A stretch of 64,000 nucleotides of DNA from Aporrectodea caliginosa (taxonomy: Eukaryota; Annelida; Clitellata; Crassiclitellata; Lumbricidae), in contig JACEVL010000342.1 of the NCBI GenBank assembly GCA_020284085.1, positions 310,001 through 374,000 on the forward strand, read 5' to 3'. Under the pieces are notes generated by a model. The model worked only from the letters and a program-made list of their open reading frames with translations, did no database searches and was not told where the DNA came from. The translations under genes and the position numbers were made by a program. Below are positions 33,317 through 45,325 of this stretch, piece by piece. The first letter of the stretch is position 1, and the number at the start of each line of letters is the position of its first letter.

Positions 33317-33547
33317 TGCATATCAACCTCATTGGACTAATGAATTCAGAACATTTAGTCATAAGGACGAATCCACTTATACGCGAACTCAAGAATTTTT
33401 CTCATCTCTTGACATCCCTTTTCAGTCTCCCACATTTCCTACAACAGTACTCCTCCTTGGCTAAACAATAACATTGAAGTCGATATCAGTCTTCACAAAT
33501 CAATAAGTAAGAAAAATGATAATCCTGAACTTCTCCGTCTAATCTCC

Positions 33548-34426
33548 TTGGATCACATGAGCAGATACCAAACATACACGCATATATACACTGATGGTTC
33601 TAAAGCTGGAGATTTGGTCGCTGCTGCTTATACAATTCCTATCCTAAATTTAGATAAGCAAATCCGTCTCTGCAATAGCTCTAGTATATATGCGGCCGAA
33701 TTAACTGCTATTAAGGAAGTCTTTTGTTGGATATCAGAGAATGAAAACCAAGAACTTAAACATTTTGCTATTTTTTCTGACTCCTTAAGTGTTCTTATGT
33801 CTTTTAGAAATTCCTTGTCAAGCTCCAGACCAAACCTTTTACAAGAAACAATAAGAACATTTAATAAAATTAAGATAAGCAAAGTACATTTGATTTGGAT
33901 CCCTAGTCATATAAATATATTAGGTAATGAAAAGGTTGATGCTTTAGCAAAGCAATCACTCAGTTTGCCTATTATTAATTCAACAAATTATCTAGAATTG
34001 CAAGAAGTCTTTTCAATTATAAAATCGCATGTAGTTAACGAATGGCAGAAAATATATGATAGTGATCCTAAGGGTCAACATTATACGTTAATATGTCCTG
34101 TGGTGGACACAAACATCAAATTTGTTGTCTTTAATAGAAAGAAAGAGGTTCAGATTTCAAGATTAAGATTAGGAAAGGTAAATCTAAATGAAAGACTTCT
34201 TCTTATGAAGAAGCATGAAAGTGGTCTTTGTACTTTATGTAAAGTTCCAGAAAACATAAACCATTTATTATTAATTTGTAGAAAAGAAAATATTTCTAAC
34301 ATATTAAGAGATGTATGTGTCTTATATAAAGTAGATTTTAACACTAAGAATTTGCTTGATGTAGGTTGCATACAAAGTGAGGTTTATAGGCTTATAAGTC
34401 TTATTTATAAAGGAAAGGTTGTATAA
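33548..34426 (+). pseudogene. LINE RNase H domain and C-terminal zinc knuckle-like region
   Basis: The 292-codon frame begins near YTHIYTDGSKAG (first Asp), then SIYAAELTAIKE (Glu), FSDSLSVL (Asp) and WIPSHINILGNEKVDALAK (His and last Asp), so all RNase H catalytic residues are present. Toward the end comes CTLCKVPENINHLLLIC, a C-x2-C-x8-H-x4-C arrangement common at the C terminus of I-group and Jockey LINE proteins. The coding part is open, but the element lacks most of its upstream coding region, so it is not autonomous. Confidence 0.8.
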
Positions 34427-35597
34427 ATGTTATCGTTTGTAAGCTCGTGCAAGAGTTTCATTTGTATATGAAATCAATTAATTAAATGCACATTATGGTA
34501 TAGGCTATGAAAGTCTTGTTTTATTTTTTAATATGTGTCATTCTTTATATAATATTGTTAAATTGTCTCATTAATTATATGTGTTAAGAATCTCATGCTC
34601 CGGTTGATAACATTATAATTTGTCCTCAAGATTTGGAAGTTTTAGACAAAGGAGATTGTGAATCTCATTTCAGAACAAAGTTGTCAAATATGCTGAAATC
34701 TGTAATTTAAAAAAAATTGATTTTACTTTTACACTTATGTGTCAAAACTGATGCTAAGTGTTTGTTTGATAGCATCAAATGTCATAATCATAATTAATAT
34801 GATATGATGTTTCTTATGAACTTTGTTCTATGGTTATGATAGTTTGTAAACTTTTGTTGGATGTGCTATTATATATACATGCTGTGTTATGTGTGATATG
34901 TTAGAGTCCTGTTCTAACTATTTGCATATATTATGATAATATTGTGTGATTGAAATTATTAAATACTTCCGTAAAATGTACCAAAATATTACAAACTTCA
35001 TGTTTTACTTGCATGTGTGACAAATATCAATCAAGCAAGCTGTATTAAGAACATTAAATGTAATAGATTGAAAATCTCAGATGAAGTTTCGGTTCTCTTT
35101 TATTATCAACGTAGTAGCATAATAAATGATAAAGAATTGTCATATTCACTGTTTGAATATATTCCTTTAATAATGCTTGATTTTACTAATTGATGACTTC
35201 TTAAAAATTCAAAAGTGGAATAAGAACTTCATGTTAAACTTTCGTTTCATTTAAATTTGTAAAATAAATGTTATTGAAATAAATAGATTAAGAAGTAAAT
35301 GTGCATTAGGAATGGTGATCAAGAATTACTTTTAAGAAACATTTCTTGTATACGACAATTGCTGCTAAATATTGTTGAATTTGCATCAAATACCAAATTG
35401 CATGTATCAAATTGTATATTTATGAATTGTAATTTTGTTTATGTCGTTAAACAATGAACACTAATAACATTTCAAAGTTATGTTTGGACAGTCTTAAATG
35501 GTGTCTTTTGGACGCTATGAATTCATTTAACTGCACTGTGTATATGTTTTAAATTGTCGTCAACGGCCCTTTGATGTCATATGACGACGTTAAACCT
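34427..35597 (+). other. 3' untranslated region of the I-group LINE, ending in a hairpin
   Basis: AT-rich with no frame. The last 41 bases form a six-pair stem with a 21-base loop containing AACGGCC, then GTTAAACC. The end matches 48540-48960. Confidence 0.7.
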
Positions 35598-35761
35598 TGT
35601 TCTAAATAAATAAGGACGAGGCTCGTGAATTCTTCCTTCATAGTGTGAAGTCGACGTTAACGGTCGTTGTTGGCCACAAAATGACGATAAAGAACAGAAG
35701 AAGTGCCTAGTATCGGGTGATGCCAGTTCGAAGCTTAGATTACGTAGAAGGGCTACGCTGT

Positions 35762-36063
35762 ATTGTATTTAGTCATTTATAAAGCGCTTCTCTCATCATA
35801 AACCTTTCAGAAGTGCTCCCAGTGCGAGGTATTGCGAGAGAAATGGAAGGTTCTACGCGACAGAAAGAGGTAAAGATGACGCCAGATAGGATTGTAGAGC
35901 GTAGAGAAGGAGGAAGTCGATTCCATATGGAGGAACCTATACAGGCAAAGGATCTGGATCGAGCCATTGTGGTCCTAACACGAGGAACGAAAAGATCAAT
36001 CGGGTCAGAGGATCTGAGATTACGCAATGACGTGGCAGATTGAAGCAGGGAATTTGGTGACAA
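35762..36063 (-). mobile_element. CR1/L2 LINE 3' end
   Basis: The minus-strand frame has IGSSIWNRLPPSLRSTILSG and ends EALYK, with AAGCGCTTTATAAATGACTA and an AATACA tail. Same family as 140-368. Confidence 0.7.
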
Positions 36064-36790
36064 AGATATTTTGGAGCAAGACCCAGTTGAGACTTGAGCA
36101 TGAGAATGAGAACCTTAACGAGATGTATAATAATTCTGAACAGTTCTCACCGTTCATAGGTCATAATACAATCCAGGCTTCGGACTAGCACTACCCGATC
36201 GTAGGCAACTTTCCGTTGTTTATCAGCATCTTGAAGCGGCCCTGCGAAATGATGTCATTGTACCGTTTTTTAACCACACCCATGCTCGTCGGGACTTCTC
36301 GATTGCGGTGCCACGGATCTCGAATGGTCTCCAGCCCTCTGCTTGTGATACTAATGTTGCTGACTGCATGTATATGCTATATAAATGGCCATATACATGA
36401 TACATACATACATGTTTTCTGTAGACTCTTAAAGACGCCCTTTTGAGCTGTTTGATGGCCACGTGTTGAGCGCTACTAAGAGATTCTTAAGTGGTGCTTT
36501 ATAAATGTCTTCTTACATTGCATTGCACACATTACATTGTCGAGGCTTCAGACTGGCACCACCCGTGGCCGAGATTTTCTTCCATGTAAGTGTAGTTTAA
36601 CGACGCTGTATAACATTACAACGCAAATGATCAGCGTCGCCCTCGGAAGAATGCTCTTTAAGGGATTCAAAACGAGCACTGTGTAATCGATTGTTGCTGT
36701 CCAAGCCTATTCCGTTATGTCCTTTAGGTATTTCTAATCGCTAGATGTCTGCCCGTCCTAGGACGTTAAAGTATAGCCAGCTCTGGCCGG

Positions 36791-36990
36791 CCACTTAAAA
36801 TCAGCCCTCCCTTTCCTTCCTTCCTTCCTTCCTTCCTCCCCTCCCGTCCTTTTCTCGCCATTCTTCCCCACCTCCCACTACTCCTCCCCTCTCCTGCATT
36901 TCCCCTTTCACCTTAGATTCCCATTTTCCCTCCCTCTCCCCACCGCAACCCTTCCCTCCAACCCCCATTCGCCCTTCCCTGCCATATGCC
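36791..36990. repeat. Polypyrimidine tract with (TTCC)n
   Basis: Almost pure C/T for about 190 bases on the plus strand, including a TTCC run at 36812-36835. Repeated at 40627-40825. Confidence 0.85.
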
Positions 36991-37429
36991 GATGGTATGA
37001 AGGGTACAGCCCGTGGCTAACAGAAACAGAAATGCGTGCTGCGAGCTGCCATCTGGCGAATGACGCAGTGAGAAAAGAGCGTTACACGACGCACATGACA
37101 TTTTCTGTGAGTTTATATTATTAATATTTTCATTCATTGCGGTACTTTCGGTTTAACGATGCAGCGTCATAAGATAGATGATTAGCGTCCCTCCTTAATA
37201 ATCCAGTCTTCGGACTGGCACCACCCGATGATAGAGCAGTTTTCTGTTGTTTATCACTTCGTTGTAACGGTCAATGGCCGTTCTCTTCGACCTTACTCTA
37301 TGACATTAGAGGTGTTGGAGAATCTAGGATAAAACGCATTGGCTGATTTCATAGCATCGGAAGAATGCTTGTTAAAGGTGTCTAAGACGAGCATCATATT
37401 ATCGATTGCTTAGCCACATCTTTGTCTTT

Positions 37430-37620
37430 TCTGTATTGCTGGCCCTGCAATCTGGAATGAGCTCCCTGTGGATCTACGCCTAATGCATAGAGTCTCTTGC
37501 AGCCACATTCTTCTCTAACCTGAAGACTGTTCTCTTTAGCCGGGGTTGAGTCAGGAGCACTTCTGAGCAGATAATCTTGAAGGGGCGCTATATAAATCTC
37601 TGAAATGAAATGAATCTTTG
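37430..37620 (+). mobile_element. LINE/retroposon 3' end, L2-type tail
   Basis: The frame contains AGPAIWNELPVDLR, typical of LINE C termini, then GGGGCGCTATATAAATCTCT and a GAAAT repeat. Duplicate at 41264-41455. Confidence 0.6.
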
Positions 37621-38092
37621 ACTTTGCGCGCGATGGATGATCATAATATATATCTGTGCATTTATTAACCGCCACTTTAGCATGGCCAAATATCAATCTA
37701 TGGCGCTGAACATTCGTGAATGAAGGACTTGCTCAAGGTCCCTACACAGTTACCGTCTCAGGGGATGACGCGCGAACCAGTAATCACAATTGTAAGAGCT
37801 GTTATAATATTTATGCGAAAATAATTTCTGTCGACGGCAACGGCCTTTGATGTCATAAGCTGTCGTTAAAGTCTGGAATCCATCCCATTGCTAGACAAAT
37901 CGAGAAGAACGATCTGAAATCGAGAAAGTGAACTGATGTACAATTGGTGTCTATTAAAGACGTCATAGTAGCCATAAGGTGGCGTTGAACTGTTTGAATA
38001 AAGAAATTAATCGCTAGAGTGGAATACTGCTTCTACGCACAAGGGTAAGGTCGACGTTAGGGGTCACAAAAAGACGAAGAACACTGGAAACC

Positions 38093-38273
38093 TGCCTACC
38101 ATCGTCCATTGCATCGTGCCAAACTGGTCACCAACTGAATGTGCTAGAACAACATTACGACGCTGGACAGGCCCGTCAAAACTCCGGATCTGAATCCGAT
38201 TGAGAATGTCTGGCATAAAGTAGCCTTGGCGATATTCAAGAGACACCAGACCAACAAGTGCGAGCTGATCGAC
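38093..38273 (+). pseudogene. Tc1 transposase C-terminal relic, copy 1 (truncated)
   Basis: Same content as 41929-42240 but ends abruptly after KCELI, exactly where the segmental duplication stops. Confidence 0.75.
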
Positions 38274-38524
38274 ATACACAATACATACACAGACACATTA
38301 TGACTAGATACTCTTACAGACCTGCAAACGCATAAACTTAGGTAAATAAATACGAAAGTCGTGTCTTTAACTCGCGATTATTCAGCGACATCGATTGATG
38401 CTTGATTATTAGAAAGTGGCGATTGAATGGGGATGAGAAATATCTGAGCATTCAGGGAACATTACTTTGCATTCCATTGCATTACATGTACATTACATTG
38501 CTTTACAGTCGTCATCCTTGTCCA

Positions 38525-38642
38525 ATGGGTTTTCGACCTATGGGATTTCGAACTATGGGATTTCCACCTATGATATCATTTACCACCTATGGGATTTCGA
38601 CCTATAGGATTTCCACCTATGAGATTACCACCTATGGGATTT
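38525..38642. repeat. 15-16-bp minisatellite
   Basis: Seven or so imperfect copies of ACCTATGGGATTTCG. A related GTATTTCGACCTACG lies near 45468. Confidence 0.75.
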
Positions 38643-39384
38643 TAATTATTATAAACAATGGCTTCCACCACGAATTCGCTACCTAAAACACGTCCTATCT
38701 ATCGTCACTCTGTTGGCCTTGCGTTGTGGGCACATCGACATCGCCCTCATATCGCCCGGGGGTACGCGGTCGTCTCTCCTATGTCGAAATTCACGGGTTA
38801 TGTCCGCTGCCTGCCTATCGAATTTTTTTTGACTGAGCGCCTGTGAGTAATCTTGTCCCAACGACTTACCTTAATTTGGGCTCTATAATTATATAATCGA
38901 GATTGCGTTTATTCTGGTAAGGTAAATTCGACGTAAACGACCTTGAAAGCCGTAAGATGTCGCCAGACACTGGAAAATATGCGATTCTCTCGTTACACAC
39001 CTCTTAAACGCTTGAAACCGATGCTATATATTCGCTAAAAGCATTAAATTGCTAATAATCATGTTGCGTAAGTCAAAAATGCATGAGAAATTAAGAACCG
39101 TATAAAATTTTATCCTTCCGACGTCAACGGACTTTGATGCATAAGATGTCGTTTACTCTTAATATTATGAATTAATGAATTAATTGATTAATTTAATCCA
39201 ACTTAGTCTAGTCGACAGATCTTCTCCCGGTGCTCACCATACAATACATGATTATTTATGCGACATACAGTAAACAATAGGTAATGCAGAGCTCGTCTTA
39301 AACACCTTTACAACGTATTCTTCCTCTGCTATAAATTCAGCCAATGCGTTTTAAGTTTAGGCATGCCACCTCTTCATGTCGAGT
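38643..39384. other. Spacer between the duplicated segments; retroposon fragments only
   Basis: Contains a TTGACTGAGCGCCTGTGAGT and CTCTATAAT-type LINE tail (38828-38910, family recurring at 46215-46300 and 47640-47740) and type C pieces near 39281-39352. No gene. Confidence 0.5.
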
Positions 39385-42106
39385 AAGGTCGATGTTAACG
39401 GTCCTTTTGTTGACCACAAAATGACGATAACGAACAGAAAAAGGGCCTAGCATCGGGTGATGCCAGTCAGAAGCTTTGATAACAGAGAATGGCTACGCTT
39501 TATTGTATTGTATTCGATCATTTATAAAGCGCTTCTCTCAGCATAAACCTTTCAGAAGCGCTCCCAGTGCGAGGTATTGCGAGAGAAATGGAAGGTTCTA
39601 CGGCGACAGAAAGAGGTAAAGATGCCGGCAGATAGGATGGTAGAGCGCAGAGAAGGATGAAGTCCATTCTATAGGGAGGAACCTATGCAGGCAAAGGATC
39701 TGGATTGAGCCATTTTAGTCCTAACACGAGGAACGAAAATCGTAATCGTAATCGTAAACTCCAAACTTCTAAAGCGCCACTGGGTCTTGTTCCAAAATAT
39801 CTATGTCACCAAATTCCCCGCTTGAAAAGATCAAGCCGGTCAGAGGATCTGAGAGGACGCAATGATGTGGCAGAGTGGAAGCGGGGAATTTGGTGACATA
39901 GATATTTTGAAGCAAGACCCAGTTGAGACGAGCACTAGAATGAGAACTTAAAAGAGGTGTGTAATTATTCTGAACAGCTCTCACCGTTCATATGTCATAA
40001 TACAATCCAGGCTTCGGACTAGCACTACCCGATCGTAGGCAACTTTCCGTTGTTTATCAGCATCTTGTAGCGGCCATGTGAAATGATTTCATTGTACCAT
40101 TTTTTGAACCACACCCAGGCTCGTCGGGACTTCTCGATTGCGGTGCCACGAATCTCGAATGGTCTCCAGCCCTCTGCTTGTGATACTAATGTTGCTGACT
40201 GCATGTATATGCTATATAAATGGCCATATACATGATACATACATACATGTTTTCTGTAGACTCTTAAAGACGCCCTTTTTGAGCTGTTTGATGGCCACGT
40301 GTTGAGCGCTACTGAGAGATTCTAAGTGGTGCTTTATAAATGTCTTCTTACATTGCATTGCACACATTACATTGTCGAGGCTTCAGACTTGCACCACCCG
40401 TGGCCGAGATTTTCTTCCATGTAAGTGTAGTTTAACGACGCTGTATAACATTACAACGCAAATGATCAGCGTCGCCCTCGGAAGAATGCTCTTTAAGGGA
40501 TTCAAAACGAGCACTGTGTAATCGATTGTTGCTGTCCAAGCCTATTCCGTTATGTCCTTTAGGTATTTCTAATCGCTAGATGTCTGCCCGTCCTAGGACG
40601 TTAAAGTATAGCCAGCTCTGGCCGGCCACTTAAAATCAGCCCTCCCTTTCCTTCCTTCCTTCCTTCCTTCCTCCCCTCCCGTCCTTTTCTCGCCATTCTT
40701 CCCCACCTCCCACTACTCCTCCCCTCTCCTGCATTTCCCCTTTCACCTTAGATTCCCATTTTCCCTCCCTCTCCCCACCGCAACCCTTCCCTCCAACCCC
40801 CATTCGCCCTTCCCTGCCATATGCCGATGGTATGAAGGGTACAGCCCGTGGCTAACAGAAACAGAAATGCGTGCTGCGAGCTGCCATCTGGCGAATGACG
40901 CAGTGAGAAAAGAGCGTTACACGACGCACATGACATTTTCTGTGAGTTTATATTATTAATATTTTCATTCATTGCGGTACTTTCGGTTTAACGATGCAGC
41001 GTCATAAGATAGATGATTAGCGTCCCTCCTTAATAATCCAGTCTTCGGACTGGCACCACCCGATGATAGAGCAGTTTTCTGTTGTTTATCACTTCGTTGT
41101 AACGGTCAATGGCCGTTCTCTTCGACCTTACTCTATGACTTTAGAGGTGTTGGAGAATCTAGGATAAAACGCATTGGCTGATTTCATAGCATCGGAAGAA
41201 TGCTTGTTAAAGGTGTCTAAGACGAGCATCATATTATCGATTGCTTAGCCACATCTTTGTCTTTTCTGTATTGCTGGCCCTGCAATCTGGAATGAGCTCC
41301 CTGTGGATCTACGCCTAATGCATAGAGCCCTTGCGGCCACATTCTTCTCTAACCTGAAGACTGTTCTCTTTAGCCGGGGTTGAGTCGGGAGCGCTTCTGA
41401 GTAGATAATCTTGAAGGGGCGCTATATAAATCTCTGAAATGAAATGAATCTTTGACTTTGCGCGCGATGGATGATCATAATATATATCTGTGCATTTATT
41501 AACCGCCACTTTAGCATGGCCAAATATCAATCTATGGCGCTGAACATTCGTGAATGAAGGACTTGCTCAAGGTCCCTACACAGTTACCGTCTCAGGGGAT
41601 GACGCGCGAACCAGTAATCACAAGTGTAAGAGCTGTTATAATATTTATGCGAAAATAATTTCTGTCGACGGCAACGGCCTTTGATGTCATAAGCTGTCGT
41701 TAAAGTCTGGATCCATCCCATTGCTAGACAAATCGAGAAGAACGATCTGAAATCGAGAAAGTGAACTGATGTACAATTGGTGTCTATTAAAGACGTCATA
41801 GTAGCCATAAGGTGGCGTTGAACTGTTTGAATAAAGAAATTAATCGCTAGAGTGGAATACTGCTTCTACGCACAAGGGTAAGGTCGACGTTAGGGGTCAC
41901 AAAAAGACGAAGAACACTGGAAACCTGCCTACCATCGTCCATTGCATCGTGCCAAACTGGTCACCAACTGAATGTGCTAGAACAACATTACGACGCTGGA
42001 CAGGCCCGTCAAAACTCCGGATCTGAATCCGATTGAGAATGTCTGGCATAAAGTAGCCTTGGCGATATTCAAGAGACACCAGACCAACAAGTGCGAGCTG
42101 ATCGAG
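39385..42106. repeat. Segmental duplication, copy 2
   Basis: Offset about 3.75-3.84 kb from copy 1. It differs by an insertion of about 90 bases at 39738-39823 that forms an inverted repeat with 39880-39925. Confidence 0.85.
39738..39925. repeat. Inverted repeat created by an insertion in copy 2
   Basis: 39779-39823 (CTGGGTCTTGTTCCAAAATA ...) is the reverse complement of 39880-39925. The inserted piece also carries an inverted GATTAC-tailed retroposon end. Copy 1 has only the second arm. Confidence 0.7.
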
Positions 42107-42240
42107 TCTCTCATCGCCGCCTGGAAAGTGTCGGCACCCACGACCACCCCGTGCAGCTGGCCTACACAATGCTGAAGACAAGTGGTGAAGAGCAGAGGCT
42201 GGACTATAAAATACTGATCCATCATTGACACATAAAACCG
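41929..42240 (+). pseudogene. Tc1-family transposase C-terminal relic, copy 2
   Basis: The plus-strand frame reads HRAKLVTN, two stops, then VKTPDLNPIENVWHKVALAI and ELIESLIAAWK. PDLNPIENxW is the hallmark that ends the DDE catalytic domain in Tc1 transposases; the final Glu of DD34E is in PIEN. The N-terminal two thirds are missing. Confidence 0.85.
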
Positions 42241-43597
42241 GTCTTTTTCAAGGCCATTGCATGATGGAGAAGGCTTACGCTCGTAAATGTTCGTTATTTT
42301 ATGTCAGCACATTGCACAAAATGCGCGGTTAATCTAGTTCAAACTTCGACGCAATTTCTTAGGTGTCTATGAGAGTTTCATGTTATCGTACCATAACTAA
42401 TGTGAAATTAAAAGTAATCCGTCTTAAGATGGTGATTTTAAAAGCTAAATGCAACCCATCTTACACTAAGTAGAATTAATTGCATTATTTATAAGCAGAA
42501 TGGAGGTAACAGCACTGGATTTTTTTTAACTCACCATTTTTTATGATACAACAACTTAAGCACTCCACTGTAGGCTGTTTTTCCGTTGTTTATAAACAGC
42601 TCGTAACCGCCAAGCCCCGTTAACGTCGACCTTGGTTTGTTGCTGTTTAACGACGCTGTGTCATAACAAAGATGATTAACGTCGCCCTCCTTCTTTCTCT
42701 GGGCTTTGGACTGGCACTGTCAGAGTACGAACAGTGGCGGAGTCTAACGTCAACCTTACATCTCGATTACACTTATGTATGTTTGACACATAGTAGGTCA
42801 AATGCATTTGCTGAATTTATACCAACTGAAGGAAGCGTTTAAAAGGTGTCTAAGATGAGAACTGTATAATTGCGAAGCGACACTTTGTGGCTGCTCAGGC
42901 CAATTACGTAAACCTCGCTTTAGTCATTTCCTTATACTGTTATTAGTTAAAGGATGCTGTATCATAAGAAGATGATTAATTTAACGCCTCCTTCCCTTTA
43001 CTCCATCCTTCGGACTAGCACCACCCGATGGTAGACATTTTCCGTTGTTGCTCGACAGCTAGTTGCCGTAAACGTCGACTTTACCAGTTGAAGGTTTGGG
43101 TGTAAGTTGGTCTAGCGATAAATGCATTTGCTGAATTTATAGTAGTAGTAGTGTCAGCTTAACGACAGCTTAACAAAGAACATTAGCGTCGCCCTCCTCC
43201 TTTGTCGATGTTTTGGACTGGCAATGTCCGAGTACGAGCAGTGACGGAGTTTATAGCAGATGGCGAAGGGTGAAAAAGGTTTCACTGTATCATTGTTTAG
43301 CGAAATCTTGTGGCTGTCAAAGCTACTTATGTCAACTTCTCTTTAATCATTTCCTTATATTATATTATTATTAGATATATTTTCATCCGTAGTGTTAGTT
43401 TCGGTTTAACGATGCAGCGTCATAAGAGACAACTAGCGTCCCTCCTTAATTGTCCAGGCTTCGGACTGGCACCACCAGATGTTAGGCAGTTTTTCCGCTG
43501 TTTATTGACATCTTTGGCCGAGGTGGACCGTCAAAGTTCACCTTACTCTTCGTGTGCAATTAAACTCAGCAAGGATATTTAAGCTACCGAATATTAT
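42241..43597. repeat. Minus-strand short retroposons; no gene seen
   Basis: Successive type A, B and C copies, mostly on the minus strand (about 42640-42745, 42790-42885, 42955-43095, 43143-43249, 43395-43550). Confidence 0.6.
43143..43249 (-). repeat. Type B short retroposon inserted into a type C copy
   Basis: TTTATAG flanks both sides (43136-43142 and 43250-43256). The host copy is type C, interrupted after GCTGAATTTATAG. Confidence 0.75.
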
Positions 43598-43844
43598 TGT
43601 GGCGATCTGGGTGGTCTGGTGCCTTGAGTCCTTCTCTCTTTCACCGACCGTTAGTTTCCCACGCCTTTAGTCTTTATTGCCTCTCTCCCCCGCCGACTGC
43701 CGACTCGACGGACATTAGCGCTTTGGGTGGTCCTCTCTTTCACACGGTCTGTCGGGCGCTTATCTCTCCCCCGCCGACCGCTGAATTGGACTTTACGACT
43801 GCTGCTCTTCGGGCGACCTCTCTCCCCTGCCGGCGGCATCCTTT

Positions 43845-44097
43845 GAGACACCCTCTCCGGGCCGGCAGCGGTTCCTTTGAGACACCCTCTCCGGGCCAAC
43901 AGCGGTTCCTTTGAGACACCCTCTCCGGGCCGGCAGCGGTTCCTTTGAGACACCCTCTCCGGGCCGGCAGCGGTTCCTTTGAGACACCCTCTCCGGGCCG
44001 GCAGCGGTTCCTTTGAGACACCCTCTCCGGGCCGGCAGCGGTTCCTTTGAGACACCCTCTCCGGGCCAACAGCGGTTCCTTTGAGACACCCTCTGTC
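43845..44097. repeat. 34-bp minisatellite (7 full units and a partial)
   Basis: Units start at 43845, 43879, 43913, 43947, 43981, 44015, 44049 and 44083 with GAGACACCCTCTCCGGGCC. Units 2 and 7 share the variant CCAACAGCGG in place of CCGGCAGCGG. Because 34 is not a multiple of three, the minus strand is open in all frames; these are not genes. Confidence 0.95.
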
Positions 44098-44155
44098 GGG
44101 CGACGGTGTTACTGCAAGCGACCCTCAGTCGGTCGATACCCCTCACCCCTGCTGG

Positions 44156-44164
44156 GTATATAAG
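44156..44164 (+). promoter_or_regulatory. TATA box of the solo LTR
   Basis: GTATATAAGG within the LTR. Transcription would start about 30 bases downstream, before the AATAAA motifs. Confidence 0.55.
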
Positions 44165-45169
44165 GAGGGCGCTTTGTGTAAGTCTGTTAACGCCAATCAT
44201 CGTCGATATGACGGCGTCGTTAAATAAACGAATTTAAGTAAGTCTGTTAGTCAGTTAGCTTGGCCTGTTGTGATGGTGGTGTTGAATAAAGATCGTCTTG
44301 AAACTTTGATGTTGCATCCTTCGGTGGGTGACACTGATCGCCTGGGCTTGTCGACGGGCAGACGCAGAAACCCTTCGAAATACCACGAAGGTAGTACTTA
44401 CGCTCCATCCTGAGCGACACGCGCCTTACACTCGCATCCTGAGGCGAAACTTCAGTTTTGTCACAAGACTACGCTAGGGGTACGAGTTTCGCCACATTAT
44501 CACCACTACTATTATTATAATCAAGTCGCAATCAGGTCAATATCCAGAAGATTAGCTTGATAAGGTAGATAGGCAGCCTATGGTGGATAAGCAATTTTAT
44601 ATTAATCTGTGTTAAACCACCCGAACTGTGACAACTGATCCAAATAATTTCTGCCGACATCAACGGCCTTTATTGCCATAAGATGTCGTTAAACTCTGGA
44701 TCCTGCCCTAATTTGAAAAAAAGTCCTGACAATGAAATGACATGAGCGACCACCCCAGCACACCCACAACATTTCTATGGCAACCAAAGGGTTTGCTGAG
44801 AGTATCGTATGAACAAACATAATCCATTGTTTAGCTAAACCTTGCATATTCCAAGGTCATCGACGTTGACCTCACTTTCTAGCTGTTTTGTAGATGATTT
44901 ACCGATAGAGCGCAAATAACGAAATTATAATATCTATTGGAGGCGTATTAAAGGTGTCTAAAGAGAGCATTGCATTGTCAAAGTTCAATGTTTTATAAGC
45001 CATGAGACCCAATTGACAAAAAAACTTTGCTGAACAGGATTCCAATGCAAAGAATTACGCATAGGGTTTTTAGTTCCCTTGATGAATTTGCTCCCAAGAT
45101 CTTCCCAATGATGCTCGGCATAGTCACTATGCAGCGGTGGACATTTTTCGTGATCGACCACACGATATG

Positions 45170-45325
45170 GAAAGGGGTTTCCCTGGAGACGAGTCTCCTC
45201 CTTAAGGTTCCATCCTATCCGTTCCCCAGTTGCACAACACTGTTTTTTCGCTTCGATTGTGTCTGGGCGCCTATGTGTAGAGATCTCCAAGGGGCTTTAT
45301 ATAAATTCCGAGATATTGATTGAAT
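45170..45325 (+). mobile_element. L2-tailed retroposon 3' end
   Basis: Ends AGGGGCTTTATATAAATTCC followed by GATATTGATTGAATG, the GGGGC-TATATAAAT tail of CR1/L2-mobilised elements. Confidence 0.5.

Larger units (their letters stand above)
32791..35610 (+). mobile_element. I-group LINE (reverse transcriptase end, RNase H, 3' UTR with hairpin tail)
   Basis: 5' truncated inside a type C short retroposon (its GCCAATGCGTT-like end is at about 32775-32790). A reverse transcriptase C-terminal part (32791-33316) is followed by an RNase H frame (33548-34426) and about 1.1 kb of AT-rich 3' sequence. It ends in a stem-loop (GTCGTC 35556-35561 with GACGAC 35583-35588), TTAAACC and an AAATAAATAA-like tail. 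RNase H downstream of reverse transcriptase is the mark of the I superfamily. A second 3' end of this family is at 48540-48960. Confidence 0.8.
35645..38273. repeat. Segmental duplication, copy 1
   Basis: Nearly identical to 39385-42106. Over 36536-37390 against 40370-41220 I see only isolated changes. It holds a minus-strand CR1/L2 LINE end (35773-36063), a type A/B retroposon set, a CT-rich tract (36791-36990), a plus-strand LINE end (37430-37620) and the start of a Tc1 relic. No host gene. Confidence 0.85.
43598..44496 (+). mobile_element. Solo LTR of a retrotransposon (Gypsy-like)
   Basis: Begins TGTGGCGA and ends TCGCCACA, an 8-bp perfect inverted terminus starting TG and ending CA. TTAT lies on both sides (43594-43597 and 44497-44500) as a 4-bp target duplication. 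Inside, in order, are a 34-bp minisatellite, a TATATAAGG box at 44157, AATAAA at 44223 and 44285, and a U5-like segment. The order promoter then poly(A) signal supports the plus orientation. No internal retrotransposon coding sequence is adjacent, so it is a recombined solo LTR. The superfamily is inferred from target size only. Confidence 0.75.

Noticed and set aside
36913..37137. 74-codon frame found identically at 40748-40972
   Set aside because: Identity reflects the recent segmental duplication; the frame runs through a polypyrimidine tract and retroposon sequence.
43845..44097. CRISPR-like array
   Set aside because: Units are head to tail with no spacers, in eukaryotic DNA.
43651..44200. 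Three overlapping Arg/Gly-rich minus-strand frames
   Set aside because: A 34-bp unit keeps all three frames open without stops; the frames are shadows of the minisatellite inside an LTR.
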